Source of the DNA: Streptomyces sp. Root1304 | GTDB taxonomy: Bacteria > Actinomycetota > Actinomycetes > Streptomycetales > Streptomycetaceae | DNA length: 33,957 bases | Direction: 5' to 3' | NCBI RefSeq assembly: GCF_001426405.1 | Contig: NZ_LMEP01000005.1 | Span: 156,720-190,676, forward strand | In this document: piece after piece, positions 7,606 through 14,591 of the stretch | How positions within the stretch are numbered: the stretch's first letter is position 1 | How the letters are laid out: every line of letters begins with the position of its first letter | The notes under the pieces: model-generated | What the model saw: the letters and a program-made list of their open reading frames with translations, nothing else | The model's database searches: none | Told to the model about the DNA's origin: nothing | Position numbers and translations under genes: made by a program

Positions 7606-9015
7606 ATGTCGACGCAGGCGGAACCTCAGCGGGCTTCCGTCGCACCGGCACGAACCGACAAGCCCTCGCGGACCCTGCTGATCGGCCTCTCGCTCGGCTA
7701 CTTCATGGTTCTGCTGGACATGACGATCGTCTCGGTGGCGCTCCCCGCCATCTCCAGTGACCTCCACATCGGACTGAGCGGTCTGCAGTGGGTCACCAAC
7801 GGCTACACGATCACGTTCGCCGCGTTACTGCTCACCGCCGGCTGGCTCTCCGACCGCTACGGCGGCCGCCGGGTCTTCCTCTGGGGCCTCGTCGCCTTCG
7901 GGCTGCTCTCCGGGGTCACCGCCGCCGCGAGCACCCTGGGCGCCATGGTGGCCCTGCGGCTCGCCCTCGGCGTCGCCGGAGCGCTGCTGCTGCCCTCCTC
8001 GCTCGCCGTCATCACCAACGCCTATACGGAGCCCGCCGACCGCGCCCGCGCCGTCGGCAACTGGGCGGCGATCACCGGCGCGGCCCTCGCCGCCGGTCCG
8101 CTCGTCGGCGGTCTGCTCACCGACACCGTCGGCTGGCGCGCGATCTTCCTCATCAACGTGCCGCTGGCCGCGGTGAGTTACGTCATCGCCGTGCGCCTCG
8201 CCCCCGAGACCGCCCGCAAGCAGCGCAGCGGCCTCGACGTCACCGGCCAGCTCAGCGCCGTGATCGCCCTCGGCGCCCTGTCGTACGCGCTGATCGAGGG
8301 GCCGGGCAAGGGCTGGGGCACCGGTCCGGTGCTGGTCGCCCTGGTGCTCGCGGCCGTCGGAGCCGTCGTGTTCGTCACCGCCGAAAAGCGGGCCGGGGAC
8401 GCGGCGATGCTGCCGCTGCGGATGTTCCGCAGCCGTGGCTTCTCCGCCGCGCTCGGCTCCGGTCTGCTCGCCAACTTCGGTCTGTCCGGGCTGCTGTTCA
8501 CCCTGTCGCTGTACTTCCAGGAGAGCCGCGGCTACTCGTCCCTCGCCGCCGGCCTGGCCTTCCTGCCGCTGACCCTGCCCACCGCCTTCAACCCCATCTA
8601 CACCGGACGCCTGGTCGGACGGATCGGCCCGCGCCGCCCCGCCACCACCGGGTTCCTCCTCATGGGCTTCGGCGCGCTGCTCCAGGCGCCGTTCACCGAC
8701 AACTCGGCGCTCGCCCTGGGGGCCACCGTGGTGGGCCTGCTCGCCTTCGGCTTCGGCGTCTCCTTCGCACTGCCCGCGCTCGTCGCCGGCATGGCGAGTT
8801 CCGTACCGACCGATCTGGCGGGCATCGGCGCGGGCGCGCTCAACTCCGCCCGCCAGGTGGGCGCTTCGCTCGGAGTCGCCGTCCTCGGCGTGATCCTCAA
8901 CCTGTCCGCGACCAACGCCGACGGCACCCAGTGGGCGCTCGTCGTCGCCGGTCTGACGCTGCTGCTCGGCGCGCTGATCGCCGTGACGGGACTCAAGGGG
9001 CGCACCGCGAGCTGA
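7606..9015 (+). CDS. DHA2-family (EmrB/QacA-type) MFS drug exporter
   Basis: A 469-residue inner-membrane proton-driven exporter with the 14-helix layout of the DHA2 family. Visible motifs are LDMTIVSVALPAIS (helix 1, D1 motif), GWLSDRYGGRRVF (motif A, loop 2-3), and the motif C-like glycine-rich helix ITGAALAAGPLVGGLL. Helices continue to the C-terminus LLLGALIAVTGL. AAAGGAG sits six bases before the ATG. Codon 74 is TTA (7825-7827), a bldA-type control point shared with both LysR genes. It is divergent from LysR 1 and followed after 92 bases by the VOC gene, so it may lead that operon. The likely role is export of, or resistance to, the cluster product. Confidence 0.93.
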   Translation: MSTQAEPQRASVAPARTDKPSRTLLIGLSLGYFMVLLDMTIVSVALPAISSDLHIGLSGLQWVTNGYTITFAALLLTAGWLSDRYGGRRVFLWGLVAFGLLSGVTAAASTLGAMVALRLALGVAGALLLPSSLAVITNAYTEPADRARAVGNWAAITGAALAAGPLVGGLLTDTVGWRAIFLINVPLAAVSYVIAVRLAPETARKQRSGLDVTGQLSAVIALGALSYALIEGPGKGWGTGPVLVALVLAAVGAVVFVTAEKRAGDAAMLPLRMFRSRGFSAALGSGLLANFGLSGLLFTLSLYFQESRGYSSLAAGLAFLPLTLPTAFNPIYTGRLVGRIGPRRPATTGFLLMGFGALLQAPFTDNSALALGATVVGLLAFGFGVSFALPALVAGMASSVPTDLAGIGAGALNSARQVGASLGVAVLGVILNLSATNADGTQWALVVAGLTLLLGALIAVTGLKGRTAS

Positions 9016-9107
9016 ACCGATGTCGACCCCGCGCCGTGCAGCGACCTGCTGACCTGCCGATCTGCCGACATGCCGGCCCCCGGCATTCCGCACACACAGG
9101 AGGAGCA

Positions 9108-9716
9108 TTGGCAACCGCATCACCGCCCGGCCGCCCCCAGGCGGCTCCGCCGGGCCCGCGCGTCGACGGGGTCGACCATCTCGCCTTCGTCACCTGGCGG
9201 CCCCGCGCCACCGTCGAGTTCTACACGCAGGTGCTGGAGATGCCCCTGGTGCACGCGATCACCGCGACGGGCTGGGTCACCGAGGACTACCCGGACTTCG
9301 TGCACTTCTTCTTCGACATGGGGGCGGGCAACCGCCTCGCGTTCTTCTACTACTTCGGCCTGCCGGAGGAGGACGCCCCCAGCGACCTCATGCACCGCTC
9401 CCGGCACCTCGCCTTCCACGTCGACACGGAGGAGGAACTCCTCGACTGGCGGGACCGGCTGAAGGCCCGGGGCGTACGGGTCACCCGGCCCCTCGCCCAC
9501 GAACTCATCGAGTCGATCTACTTCGACGACCCCAACGGCATCCAGCTGGAGATCACCCGCCCGCTGCGGGTGATGTCCGGGATCGACTCGCGCGACGCCG
9601 AGCTGACGGTCCTGGCCCTCGCCGACGTCGCCGAGTCCCCCCGGCCCTCCGTGGAGGCGCTGTGGCAGCGGAAGGCAGAGCTGATCCGCAAGGCCGCGGA
9701 AGGAGACGTACGGTGA
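9108..9716 (+). CDS. VOC-superfamily metalloenzyme (glyoxalase/extradiol dioxygenase-like)
   Basis: The 202-residue product starts at TTG 9108-9110 behind AGGAGG; no ATG or GTG fits better in this frame. One VOC module is visible: VDHLAFVT (H24), FYTQVLEMPL, RHLAFHVDTEEE (H100) and DDPNGIQLEIT (E148). This gives a 2-His-1-Glu set like that of the iron- or manganese-dependent VOC enzymes. An aromatic run HFFFD and FFYYFGLP lines the middle of the domain. Enzymes of this type cleave catecholic rings, isomerise or dioxygenate; family alone does not decide which. The stop overlaps the next start by four bases (GTGA), so it is co-translated with the 84-aa protein and then the FAD hydroxylase. Confidence 0.85.
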   Translation: MATASPPGRPQAAPPGPRVDGVDHLAFVTWRPRATVEFYTQVLEMPLVHAITATGWVTEDYPDFVHFFFDMGAGNRLAFFYYFGLPEEDAPSDLMHRSRHLAFHVDTEEELLDWRDRLKARGVRVTRPLAHELIESIYFDDPNGIQLEITRPLRVMSGIDSRDAELTVLALADVAESPRPSVEALWQRKAELIRKAAEGDVR

Positions 9717-9967
9717 CGCTCGCGTTGTACGTGCTCGACGTACCGGAGTTCGAACCCGTCGTCCGCACCGCCGAGGCGGCCGGCATGACGGCCCGCCGCA
9801 CCGGCGACTACGTGGAACTGAGCACCGCGGAGGACGAGATCGTGCTCCACCGCGACGAGACGGTGATCCGCACCGCCCTCTGGCACGCGAGCCTCACCGG
9901 CGGTCTCGACGGCCGCATCGTCCGCTTCACCTCCGACACGCTCCACCTCGCCAAGGAGTCGGCATGA
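9713..9967 (+). CDS. Unrecognised 84-aa protein coupled to VOC enzyme and FAD hydroxylase
   Basis: It starts at GTG 9713-9715 inside the stop of the VOC gene (GTGA) and ends inside the start of the hydroxylase gene (ATGA), with GGAGA seven bases before the start. The sequence begins MTLALYVLDVPEFEPVV and continues with alternating strand-like blocks: GDYVELS, DEIVLHRDE and GRIVRFTSDTLHLA. This suggests a small alpha/beta or beta-sandwich protein without membrane segments. I do not recognise a family. The double four-base overlap implies near-equal synthesis with both neighbours, as for a subunit, chaperone or small partner of one of them. A half-size VOC or cupin remnant is possible. Confidence 0.8.
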   Translation: MTLALYVLDVPEFEPVVRTAEAAGMTARRTGDYVELSTAEDEIVLHRDETVIRTALWHASLTGGLDGRIVRFTSDTLHLAKESA

Positions 9968-11190
9968 GCGCGAGCACCCACCCGGTCCTGATCGCGGGCG
10001 CCGGCCCGGCCGGCCTCGCCGCCGCCCTGGCCCTGCGCGCCGCGGGCCTGCCCGCCGTCGTCCTGGAGCGCCGCACCGAGGAGTCGGTACGGCCCGGCAG
10101 CCGCGCCGCGTATCTGCACGGTGCCTCGCTGCGCGAGCTGGAGCGGCTCAGCCCGGGACTCGGCCACGAGGTGGCCGGCCGCGGGATCATGTGGGCGACC
10201 AAGCGCTCGTACTGGGGCGGCAAGGAGATATACGCGCGCACCTACCCGCCGGTCGGCCGCGCCGGCCTCCCGCCCTTCACCAGCCTGCCGCAGGTGATCA
10301 CCGAGGACCTGATGGCGGCGGCCTGCCGCCGGCAGGGGGTGGAGTTCCACCGGGGCGTCGAGGTGACGTCGGCCCGGTCGACGCCGGACGGCGTCCTGCT
10401 CACGGACTCCACCGGCCGCGAGTGGAGCGCCGACTACGTCATCGCCGCCGACGGCTCCCGTTCGGCGCTGCGTTCGGCGATCGGCAGCCCGCTGGAGGGG
10501 CCGCGCTCGCAGAACACCTTCGTCGTCGTCGACCTCGACGACGACCCCGAACACCACCCCATGCCCATCGAGCGGGTCTTCCACTACCGGCACCCCGGAG
10601 TCGGCGGCCGCAACGTCCTGACCGTGCCCTTCGCGGGCGGCTGGCGGGTGGACCTCAACCTCCTGGTGAACGACGACCCCGCGCGGTACGTCTCGCCGGA
10701 GGGCCTGCGCCACTGGATCCCGCGCATCCTGCCGGAGGCGTACGGCGAGCGGGTCCGCTGGGTCTCGACGTACCGCTTCGCCCAGCAGGTCGCGGCCCAC
10801 TTCACCGACACCCACCGGCGGGTGCTGCTGACCGGTGAGGCGGCGCATCTGTTCGCGCCGTTCGGGGCGCGCGGGATGAACTCCAGCATCCCCGACGCGG
10901 TACGGGCCGTGGAGGCCGTCGCGCAGGCCCTGGAGGCGGGGCGCGACGCACGGGCGGCCGGGGCCGCGGTCACGCGCTTCGCGGAGGAGCGCAAGGAGGC
11001 GGCGACGTACAACCGCGCCTGCGCCAGCGCCGCCCTGGAACACATGCTGGCCCGTCACCCGGCGCTGTGGCTGCGCCAGCGCGCGGCCGCGGCGGTCGCC
11101 GACGCGGGCCGCCGCGCGGGCGAGTGGCTGGACTCGGCCCCGTACGGCCCGAAGCTGGCCGCCAAGGGAGCGGCCCGGGGCTCGTACTGA
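9964..11190 (+). CDS. FAD-dependent aromatic hydroxylase (group A flavoprotein monooxygenase)
   Basis: Uses NAD(P)H and O2 to hydroxylate a phenolic ring. The 408 residues hold the dinucleotide-binding GAGPAG (12-17) with LERR after it, the DG motif VIAADGSRSALR (159-170), and the second FAD motif LLTGEAAHLFAPFGARGMNSS (289-309). The tail of that motif resembles the MhpA-like branch. The usual GD motif reads GE here (E292, codon GAG), a conservative but uncommon change at the residue that contacts the ribityl chain. The ATGA overlap couples it to the 84-aa gene. It is the last gene of the operon before a long terminator hairpin. It fits as the enzyme making the hydroxyl later methylated or oxidised. 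Confidence 0.93.
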   Translation: MSASTHPVLIAGAGPAGLAAALALRAAGLPAVVLERRTEESVRPGSRAAYLHGASLRELERLSPGLGHEVAGRGIMWATKRSYWGGKEIYARTYPPVGRAGLPPFTSLPQVITEDLMAAACRRQGVEFHRGVEVTSARSTPDGVLLTDSTGREWSADYVIAADGSRSALRSAIGSPLEGPRSQNTFVVVDLDDDPEHHPMPIERVFHYRHPGVGGRNVLTVPFAGGWRVDLNLLVNDDPARYVSPEGLRHWIPRILPEAYGERVRWVSTYRFAQQVAAHFTDTHRRVLLTGEAAHLFAPFGARGMNSSIPDAVRAVEAVAQALEAGRDARAAGAAVTRFAEERKEAATYNRACASAALEHMLARHPALWLRQRAAAAVADAGRRAGEWLDSAPYGPKLAAKGAARGSY

Positions 11191-11211
11191 CCTCTTCCAC
11201 CGCCCCCGTAC

Positions 11212-11280
11212 ACCTCCGACGGCGGCCCGGACGCGACCGGTTACATCCCCCGGACCGGTGGCGGGGCCGTCGTCGGAGGT
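11212..11280. terminator. Long bidirectional terminator between hydroxylase and second LysR gene
   Basis: ACCTCCGACGGCGGCCC (11212-11228) pairs with GGGCCGTCGTCGGAGGT (11264-11280) with one G-U pair. ACCGGT occurs twice in the loop (11236-11241 and 11254-11259) and can extend the fold. It sits between two convergent genes, so it can serve both. The remaining bases to 11368 show no gene. Confidence 0.75.
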
Positions 11281-11368
11281 CATTTCGCGGGGTGCTCCTC
11301 CCGGGGCTCCGGGGCCGCCTGTCAGGGTGCTCCCCGGCCGCCTCTCCGGGTCCTCCCGGGTTCGCTCC

Positions 11369-12262
11369 TCAGGGTGCCGACACCGGGGCGCCCTTGAGGA
11401 GGGCGCGGGCGGCGGCCCGTGCGGCGTCCACGACCGGTTCGCGGGCGGTGGGCGAGAAGGCCAGGTACACCGGAAGCGGTTCCGGGGCCGGTCCCAGGAG
11501 TCCGGGCGGCGCGGGTCTCAGCTCGGGGTGGTTGTGGTGGGCGCGCTCCTCCAGGGCCGTGTACGCCAGACCGGCCTGGACGGACGCCCGGATGGCCAGC
11601 GGGTCGGTGGACCAGGGAACGGAGTGCCAGGCCACGTCGTGTGCGGCGAGGGTCTCGACGATGTGCAGGCCCAGGGCCGACTGGCCGCCGTGCAGGGCGA
11701 TGGGGATCCGGTCGTCCGAGGTGACGGGGACGTGGCCGAACCACGCGAGGCGCAGCCGCCCCAGCATCTCGGAACGCTCGGTGTGGGTGCCGAGCAGCAG
11801 GGCCGCTTCGAGGTCCCCCTCGGTGAGGCGGTCGACGAGGGACGCGCTGAGGCCGGTGACCACGGCGCAGGTCAGATGGGGCCGGTCCACGGCCAGTTGC
11901 GAGAGCATCACGCGTAATCGGTCGGCGAAGTGGATCGAGCAGCCCATGCTGAACGTGTCCAGGCTGCGGATGGCGGTCAGCTTGGAGAGCACGTCGTTGT
12001 TGAGCGCGACGACGCGACGGGCGTGTGTCACGAGTTCGCGGCCGGCGGGGGTCAGTCGCAACGGTCGCTTGGCGCGCTGGAACAAGGGCGCCTGGATGAT
12101 GGATTCGAGACGCTGGATCTGCTGGCTGACGGTCGGCTGGGTCACGTGGAGCGACTGTGCGGCACGGGAGAATCCGTCCGCGTCGACGACGGCCAGCAGA
12201 GTGCGCAGGAGTTTGATTTCGATATCACGTTGCAGCGGATTCTCCCCCTGATCAACCCACAT
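11369..12262 (-). CDS. LysR-family transcriptional regulator (second in the cluster)
   Basis: A 297-residue LysR protein. The helix-turn-helix is at about residues 17-75 (IEIKLLRTLLAVVDADG, then SRAAQSLHVTQPTVSQQIQRLES), followed by an effector-binding domain. The ATG at 12260-12262 has only a weak ribosome site; an internal CTG codon preceded by GGAGA is an alternative start that would begin nearer the conserved DIEIKLLRTL. Codon 116 is TTA (11915-11917), a bldA signal. The gene is divergent from a Tat-type secreted protein across 252 bases that contain a nested palindrome, its probable operator region. No ATCGG-N5-CCGAT box was found there, so it likely reads a different site from LysR 1. 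Target genes are not known. Confidence 0.9.
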   Translation of the reverse strand: MWVDQGENPLQRDIEIKLLRTLLAVVDADGFSRAAQSLHVTQPTVSQQIQRLESIIQAPLFQRAKRPLRLTPAGRELVTHARRVVALNNDVLSKLTAIRSLDTFSMGCSIHFADRLRVMLSQLAVDRPHLTCAVVTGLSASLVDRLTEGDLEAALLLGTHTERSEMLGRLRLAWFGHVPVTSDDRIPIALHGGQSALGLHIVETLAAHDVAWHSVPWSTDPLAIRASVQAGLAYTALEERAHHNHPELRPAPPGLLGPAPEPLPVYLAFSPTAREPVVDAARAAARALLKGAPVSAP

Positions 12263-12303
12263 AACGAACTGATATACGAAAGCATTCCTACCCGATCGCC
12301 CGG

Positions 12304-12341
12304 ATGTGCGCCTCGGGGCCTCATGAGGCATGGGCGCACAT
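12304..12341. promoter_or_regulatory. Nested palindrome in the LysR 2 / secreted-protein divergent region
   Basis: The outer arms ATGTGCGCC (12304-12312) and GGCGCACAT (12333-12341) pair perfectly and enclose a perfect 12-base palindrome GCCTCATGAGGC (12318-12329). It lies about 42 bases upstream of the LysR start and about 174 bases upstream of the secreted-protein start. It could be a regulator-binding site or a cruciform-type element. Confidence 0.5.
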
Positions 12342-12514
12342 GTTGGGTTTTGTCTCCGAAACTTTGCCCGTTCATCGGACTCGCTTGAGAATCCAAGGGG
12401 TTGAGGGGCCGGGCGGGGGCTTTCGGCGGGTGCGGGAGGGTGACGGTCCGCTTCGCGCCGACGGGTGGCGTCGTTGTCACGTCTGCCAGGCGACTCCTCG
12501 ACGGAAGGCAGAAG

Positions 12515-13651
12515 ATGACGACACGCAGAAGGCTGCTCGGCGGCGCGGCCGCGACCGGCGCCGCGGTCACGCTCGGTGGCGCCCCGGCGGCCCCGGCAGC
12601 CCCGGCAGCCCCGGCGGCCCCGGCGGTGGGGGCGCCGAGCGGGGCCCGAGACGCGATCGTCGCGCTCAACGGCGGCATGCGCGCCCACTACGCCGGGCTC
12701 AAGTCCGGTCTGATCGCCCGTCTGAGCCCCGTTCTCGTCGTCCAGAACGACGCAAAGGGGGGACGGTTCACCCTCGTGCACGAGGGCGCGCGCGAATCGC
12801 TGCACCCCGCCGGGGAGGTGTTTGAGCTGGCGAAGTCGATCAGCCATGTGCCGCTCGGCGTCTTCGCGATCGTCGCGCCGTATCTGGGCGGCCGGGTCCC
12901 CCATGTCCCCAACGGCTTCCGCATCGATCCGCACGACCTCGGGATGGTCGCCTCCGGGGGGACCGGGCCCCGTGGCTGGATCACTCCGCTCCAGGAGTAC
13001 GCCGGTCTGCTGACCGCCGCCCGCGGGCGGCTCGGCGAGGCGGGCCTGCCGCCGGAGATGGCGGGCGCGTCCGCGCGGGTGCTGGACGGGGCGCTCGGGT
13101 TCATCGCGGAGTCCCTGAGGTCCGGCTCCGTGGGCATCGCGTCCTTCGAGGACTTCTCCGCCGGTGTGTACGCGGGCATCCGCACCAACATGGCGTACGC
13201 GGCCGAGGCGCAGATCGCGGGCGTGGAGGGCGTCATGCGGAGGTGGCGGGCCGAGATCGGCGAGCGGGCGTGGCGGGACCTGTACGCCGTCGTGCTGTCC
13301 CAGTGGGCCACGTCCGTACGGAACCAGAACACGATCATCATCAGGCGCTGTATGAATCCGGCCACGGTGGCGACCCGTCTGATCGACCTTCCGGCCGCCG
13401 AGCCGCCCGCGGACCCGGTCTTCGTGGCCCTGGACAACCTCGCCCGGATCGTGCAGGACAACATCGCCGCCGAGCTGGTCTTCCCCTCGGACCGGGCGGC
13501 CGCGGACGCGCTCAAGGGCCCGCAGGATCTGCTCGCCGACGAGATCCTGCACCAGCTCGGCGCGTCGGCCGCCGACGGGACGGCGTACTCCGCCCCCGCC
13601 GGGGCCGGTGACGCCTGCCCCTTCTCCCGGCGGGAGGGTGCGCGGGGCTGA
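12515..13651 (+). CDS. Unrecognised secreted protein with a Tat-like signal
   Basis: The 378-residue product starts at ATG 12515 behind GGAAGG. The N-terminus TTRRRLLGGAAATGAAVTLGG has paired arginines and a hydrophobic run, followed by an Ala/Pro repeat (four PAA units, about 23-36) that looks like a signal plus linker, consistent with Tat export of a folded protein. There is no lipobox cysteine. The mature part is mainly alpha-helical, with blocks FELAKSISHVPLGVFAIVAP, PRGWITPLQEYAGLL and RAWRDLYAVVLSQWATSVRNQ, a late CM, and an unusual C-terminal GDACPFSRREG. I do not recognise the family or an active site. It is divergent from LysR 2, which may control it. Confidence 0.75.
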   Translation: MTTRRRLLGGAAATGAAVTLGGAPAAPAAPAAPAAPAVGAPSGARDAIVALNGGMRAHYAGLKSGLIARLSPVLVVQNDAKGGRFTLVHEGARESLHPAGEVFELAKSISHVPLGVFAIVAPYLGGRVPHVPNGFRIDPHDLGMVASGGTGPRGWITPLQEYAGLLTAARGRLGEAGLPPEMAGASARVLDGALGFIAESLRSGSVGIASFEDFSAGVYAGIRTNMAYAAEAQIAGVEGVMRRWRAEIGERAWRDLYAVVLSQWATSVRNQNTIIIRRCMNPATVATRLIDLPAAEPPADPVFVALDNLARIVQDNIAAELVFPSDRAAADALKGPQDLLADEILHQLGASAADGTAYSAPAGAGDACPFSRREGARG

Positions 13652-13670
13652 CCGGTCGAAGTCGCCTGCT

Positions 13671-13775
13671 CCCCGGGCTGTCACGCCTCCGGGGCGGCGT
13701 CCGGCCCCCGGGCTGTCACGCCTCCGGGGCGGCGTCCGGCCCCCGGGCTGTCACGCCTCCGGGGTGGCGACCGGC
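13671..13775. repeat. Three tandem 35-base repeats carrying terminator-like hairpins
   Basis: The copies are 13671-13705, 13706-13740 and 13741-13775. Copies 1 and 2 are identical; copy 3 differs at 13765 and 13770. Each contains CCCCGG...CCGGGG arms about 12 bases apart, able to form a hairpin. Copy 3 holds the stop codon and last residues of the TetR gene (stop at 13751-13753), so copies 1 and 2 look like local duplications of the TetR 3' end, including ATPEA/DAAPEA-coding bases. They separate two convergent genes. Confidence 0.9.
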
Positions 13776-14437
13776 CGACCCGGTGCGCGCGTCGGCCGGT
13801 CGAGGTCCGGGGTGCTCGGGGGTGTCCCCGTGAGGGTGGCGAGCAGCGTCTGGGCGAGGACGGTCGCCGCCTCGATCCGGGTGTCCTCCCGCTCGTCGCC
13901 GGTGACCCTGTCGATCACCGCGTCCCGTACGGCGGGGGAGATGCCGGAGCCGCCGAACAGACCGGGGTACGACAGCGCCATCATGCACACGCCCACGTTG
14001 GCGGAGAGGACGGCCTGTCCGGCGAGTTCGGGGGGCATCCGCAGCCGTCCCGCGTCGCGGCAGCGCTCCAGGGCCTTGAGGAGGAGCGCCTGGGCCTCCT
14101 TGACGGCCTCCGGCTTGGCGTCGCTCGTCGGCGTGAACATCAGCCGGTAGAGGTGCGGGTTGCGGAGGGCGAACGCGACGTGGCTGTTCCACGCCGTCCG
14201 CAGGTCCTCGACCGGGTCGTCGGTGAGGGGGTTGCGCCGCTTGTCGGCGAGGAAGCGCTCGAAGCCGATGTCGGCGACGGCGGTCAACAGCCCCTGCTTG
14301 TCGCCGAACTGGCGGTAGATCTCGGGCATGCCGACCTTCGCCCGGTCGCAGATGGCGCGGGTCGAGATCGCCGACGCGTCCTTGGTGGCGAGAAGTTCCT
14401 CGGTGGCTTCCAGGATGCGCTCTCGTGCCGTCGACAT
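13751..14437 (-). CDS. TetR-family transcriptional repressor
   Basis: A 228-residue TetR protein. The DNA-binding domain is at about residues 5-50 (RERILEATEELLATKDASAI, then STRAICDRAKVGMPEIYRQFGDKQGLL), followed by an all-helical ligand/dimer domain and a Pro-rich tail. It is divergent from the isochorismatase-like hydrolase, and their 153-base gap contains an inverted repeat plus a matching half site close to its own start (14448-14460), consistent with control of both genes. The last codons lie in the third of three tandem repeats. The ligand is unknown but is probably related to the hydrolase substrate. Confidence 0.92.
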   Translation of the reverse strand: MSTARERILEATEELLATKDASAISTRAICDRAKVGMPEIYRQFGDKQGLLTAVADIGFERFLADKRRNPLTDDPVEDLRTAWNSHVAFALRNPHLYRLMFTPTSDAKPEAVKEAQALLLKALERCRDAGRLRMPPELAGQAVLSANVGVCMMALSYPGLFGGSGISPAVRDAVIDRVTGDEREDTRIEAATVLAQTLLATLTGTPPSTPDLDRPTRAPGRPVATPEA

Positions 14438-14447
14438 GCCTTCACGG

Positions 14448-14460
14448 TATCAGCGCTAAC
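14448..14460. promoter_or_regulatory. TetR operator half site
   Basis: TATC-AG-CGCTAAC begins 11 bases upstream of the TetR start. It repeats the left part of the main operator (TATC-GA-CGCTAAC at 14525-14537) and probably mediates autoregulation. Confidence 0.5.
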
Positions 14461-14524
14461 AGTCCGGACCTGGGCGAATCCGCCCCGAGGGCGGGCGGAC
14501 CAGGGCGCCGCCCGCTCTCCGCGT

Positions 14525-14552
14525 TATCGACGCTAACGAACTGTGTTAGCGT
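14525..14552. promoter_or_regulatory. TetR operator in front of the hydrolase gene
   Basis: ACGCTAAC (14530-14537) and GTTAGCGT (14545-14552) are perfect eight-base inverted arms with a seven-base spacer, ending about 39 bases before the hydrolase start where a promoter should lie. Size and position fit a TetR-family repressor site. Confidence 0.75.
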
Positions 14553-14591
14553 TGCAAACAACCCCCGTGTCCCGCCACGAAAGGAACGGCC

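Noticed and set aside
7825..9123. 432-aa minus-strand frame opposite the exporter
   Set aside because: Gly/Glu/Gln-rich shadow of a membrane protein gene, without a ribosome site.
13671..13775. Tandem repeats as a CRISPR array
   Set aside because: Units are directly adjacent with no unique spacers and no cas genes; they are duplications of a gene 3' end.
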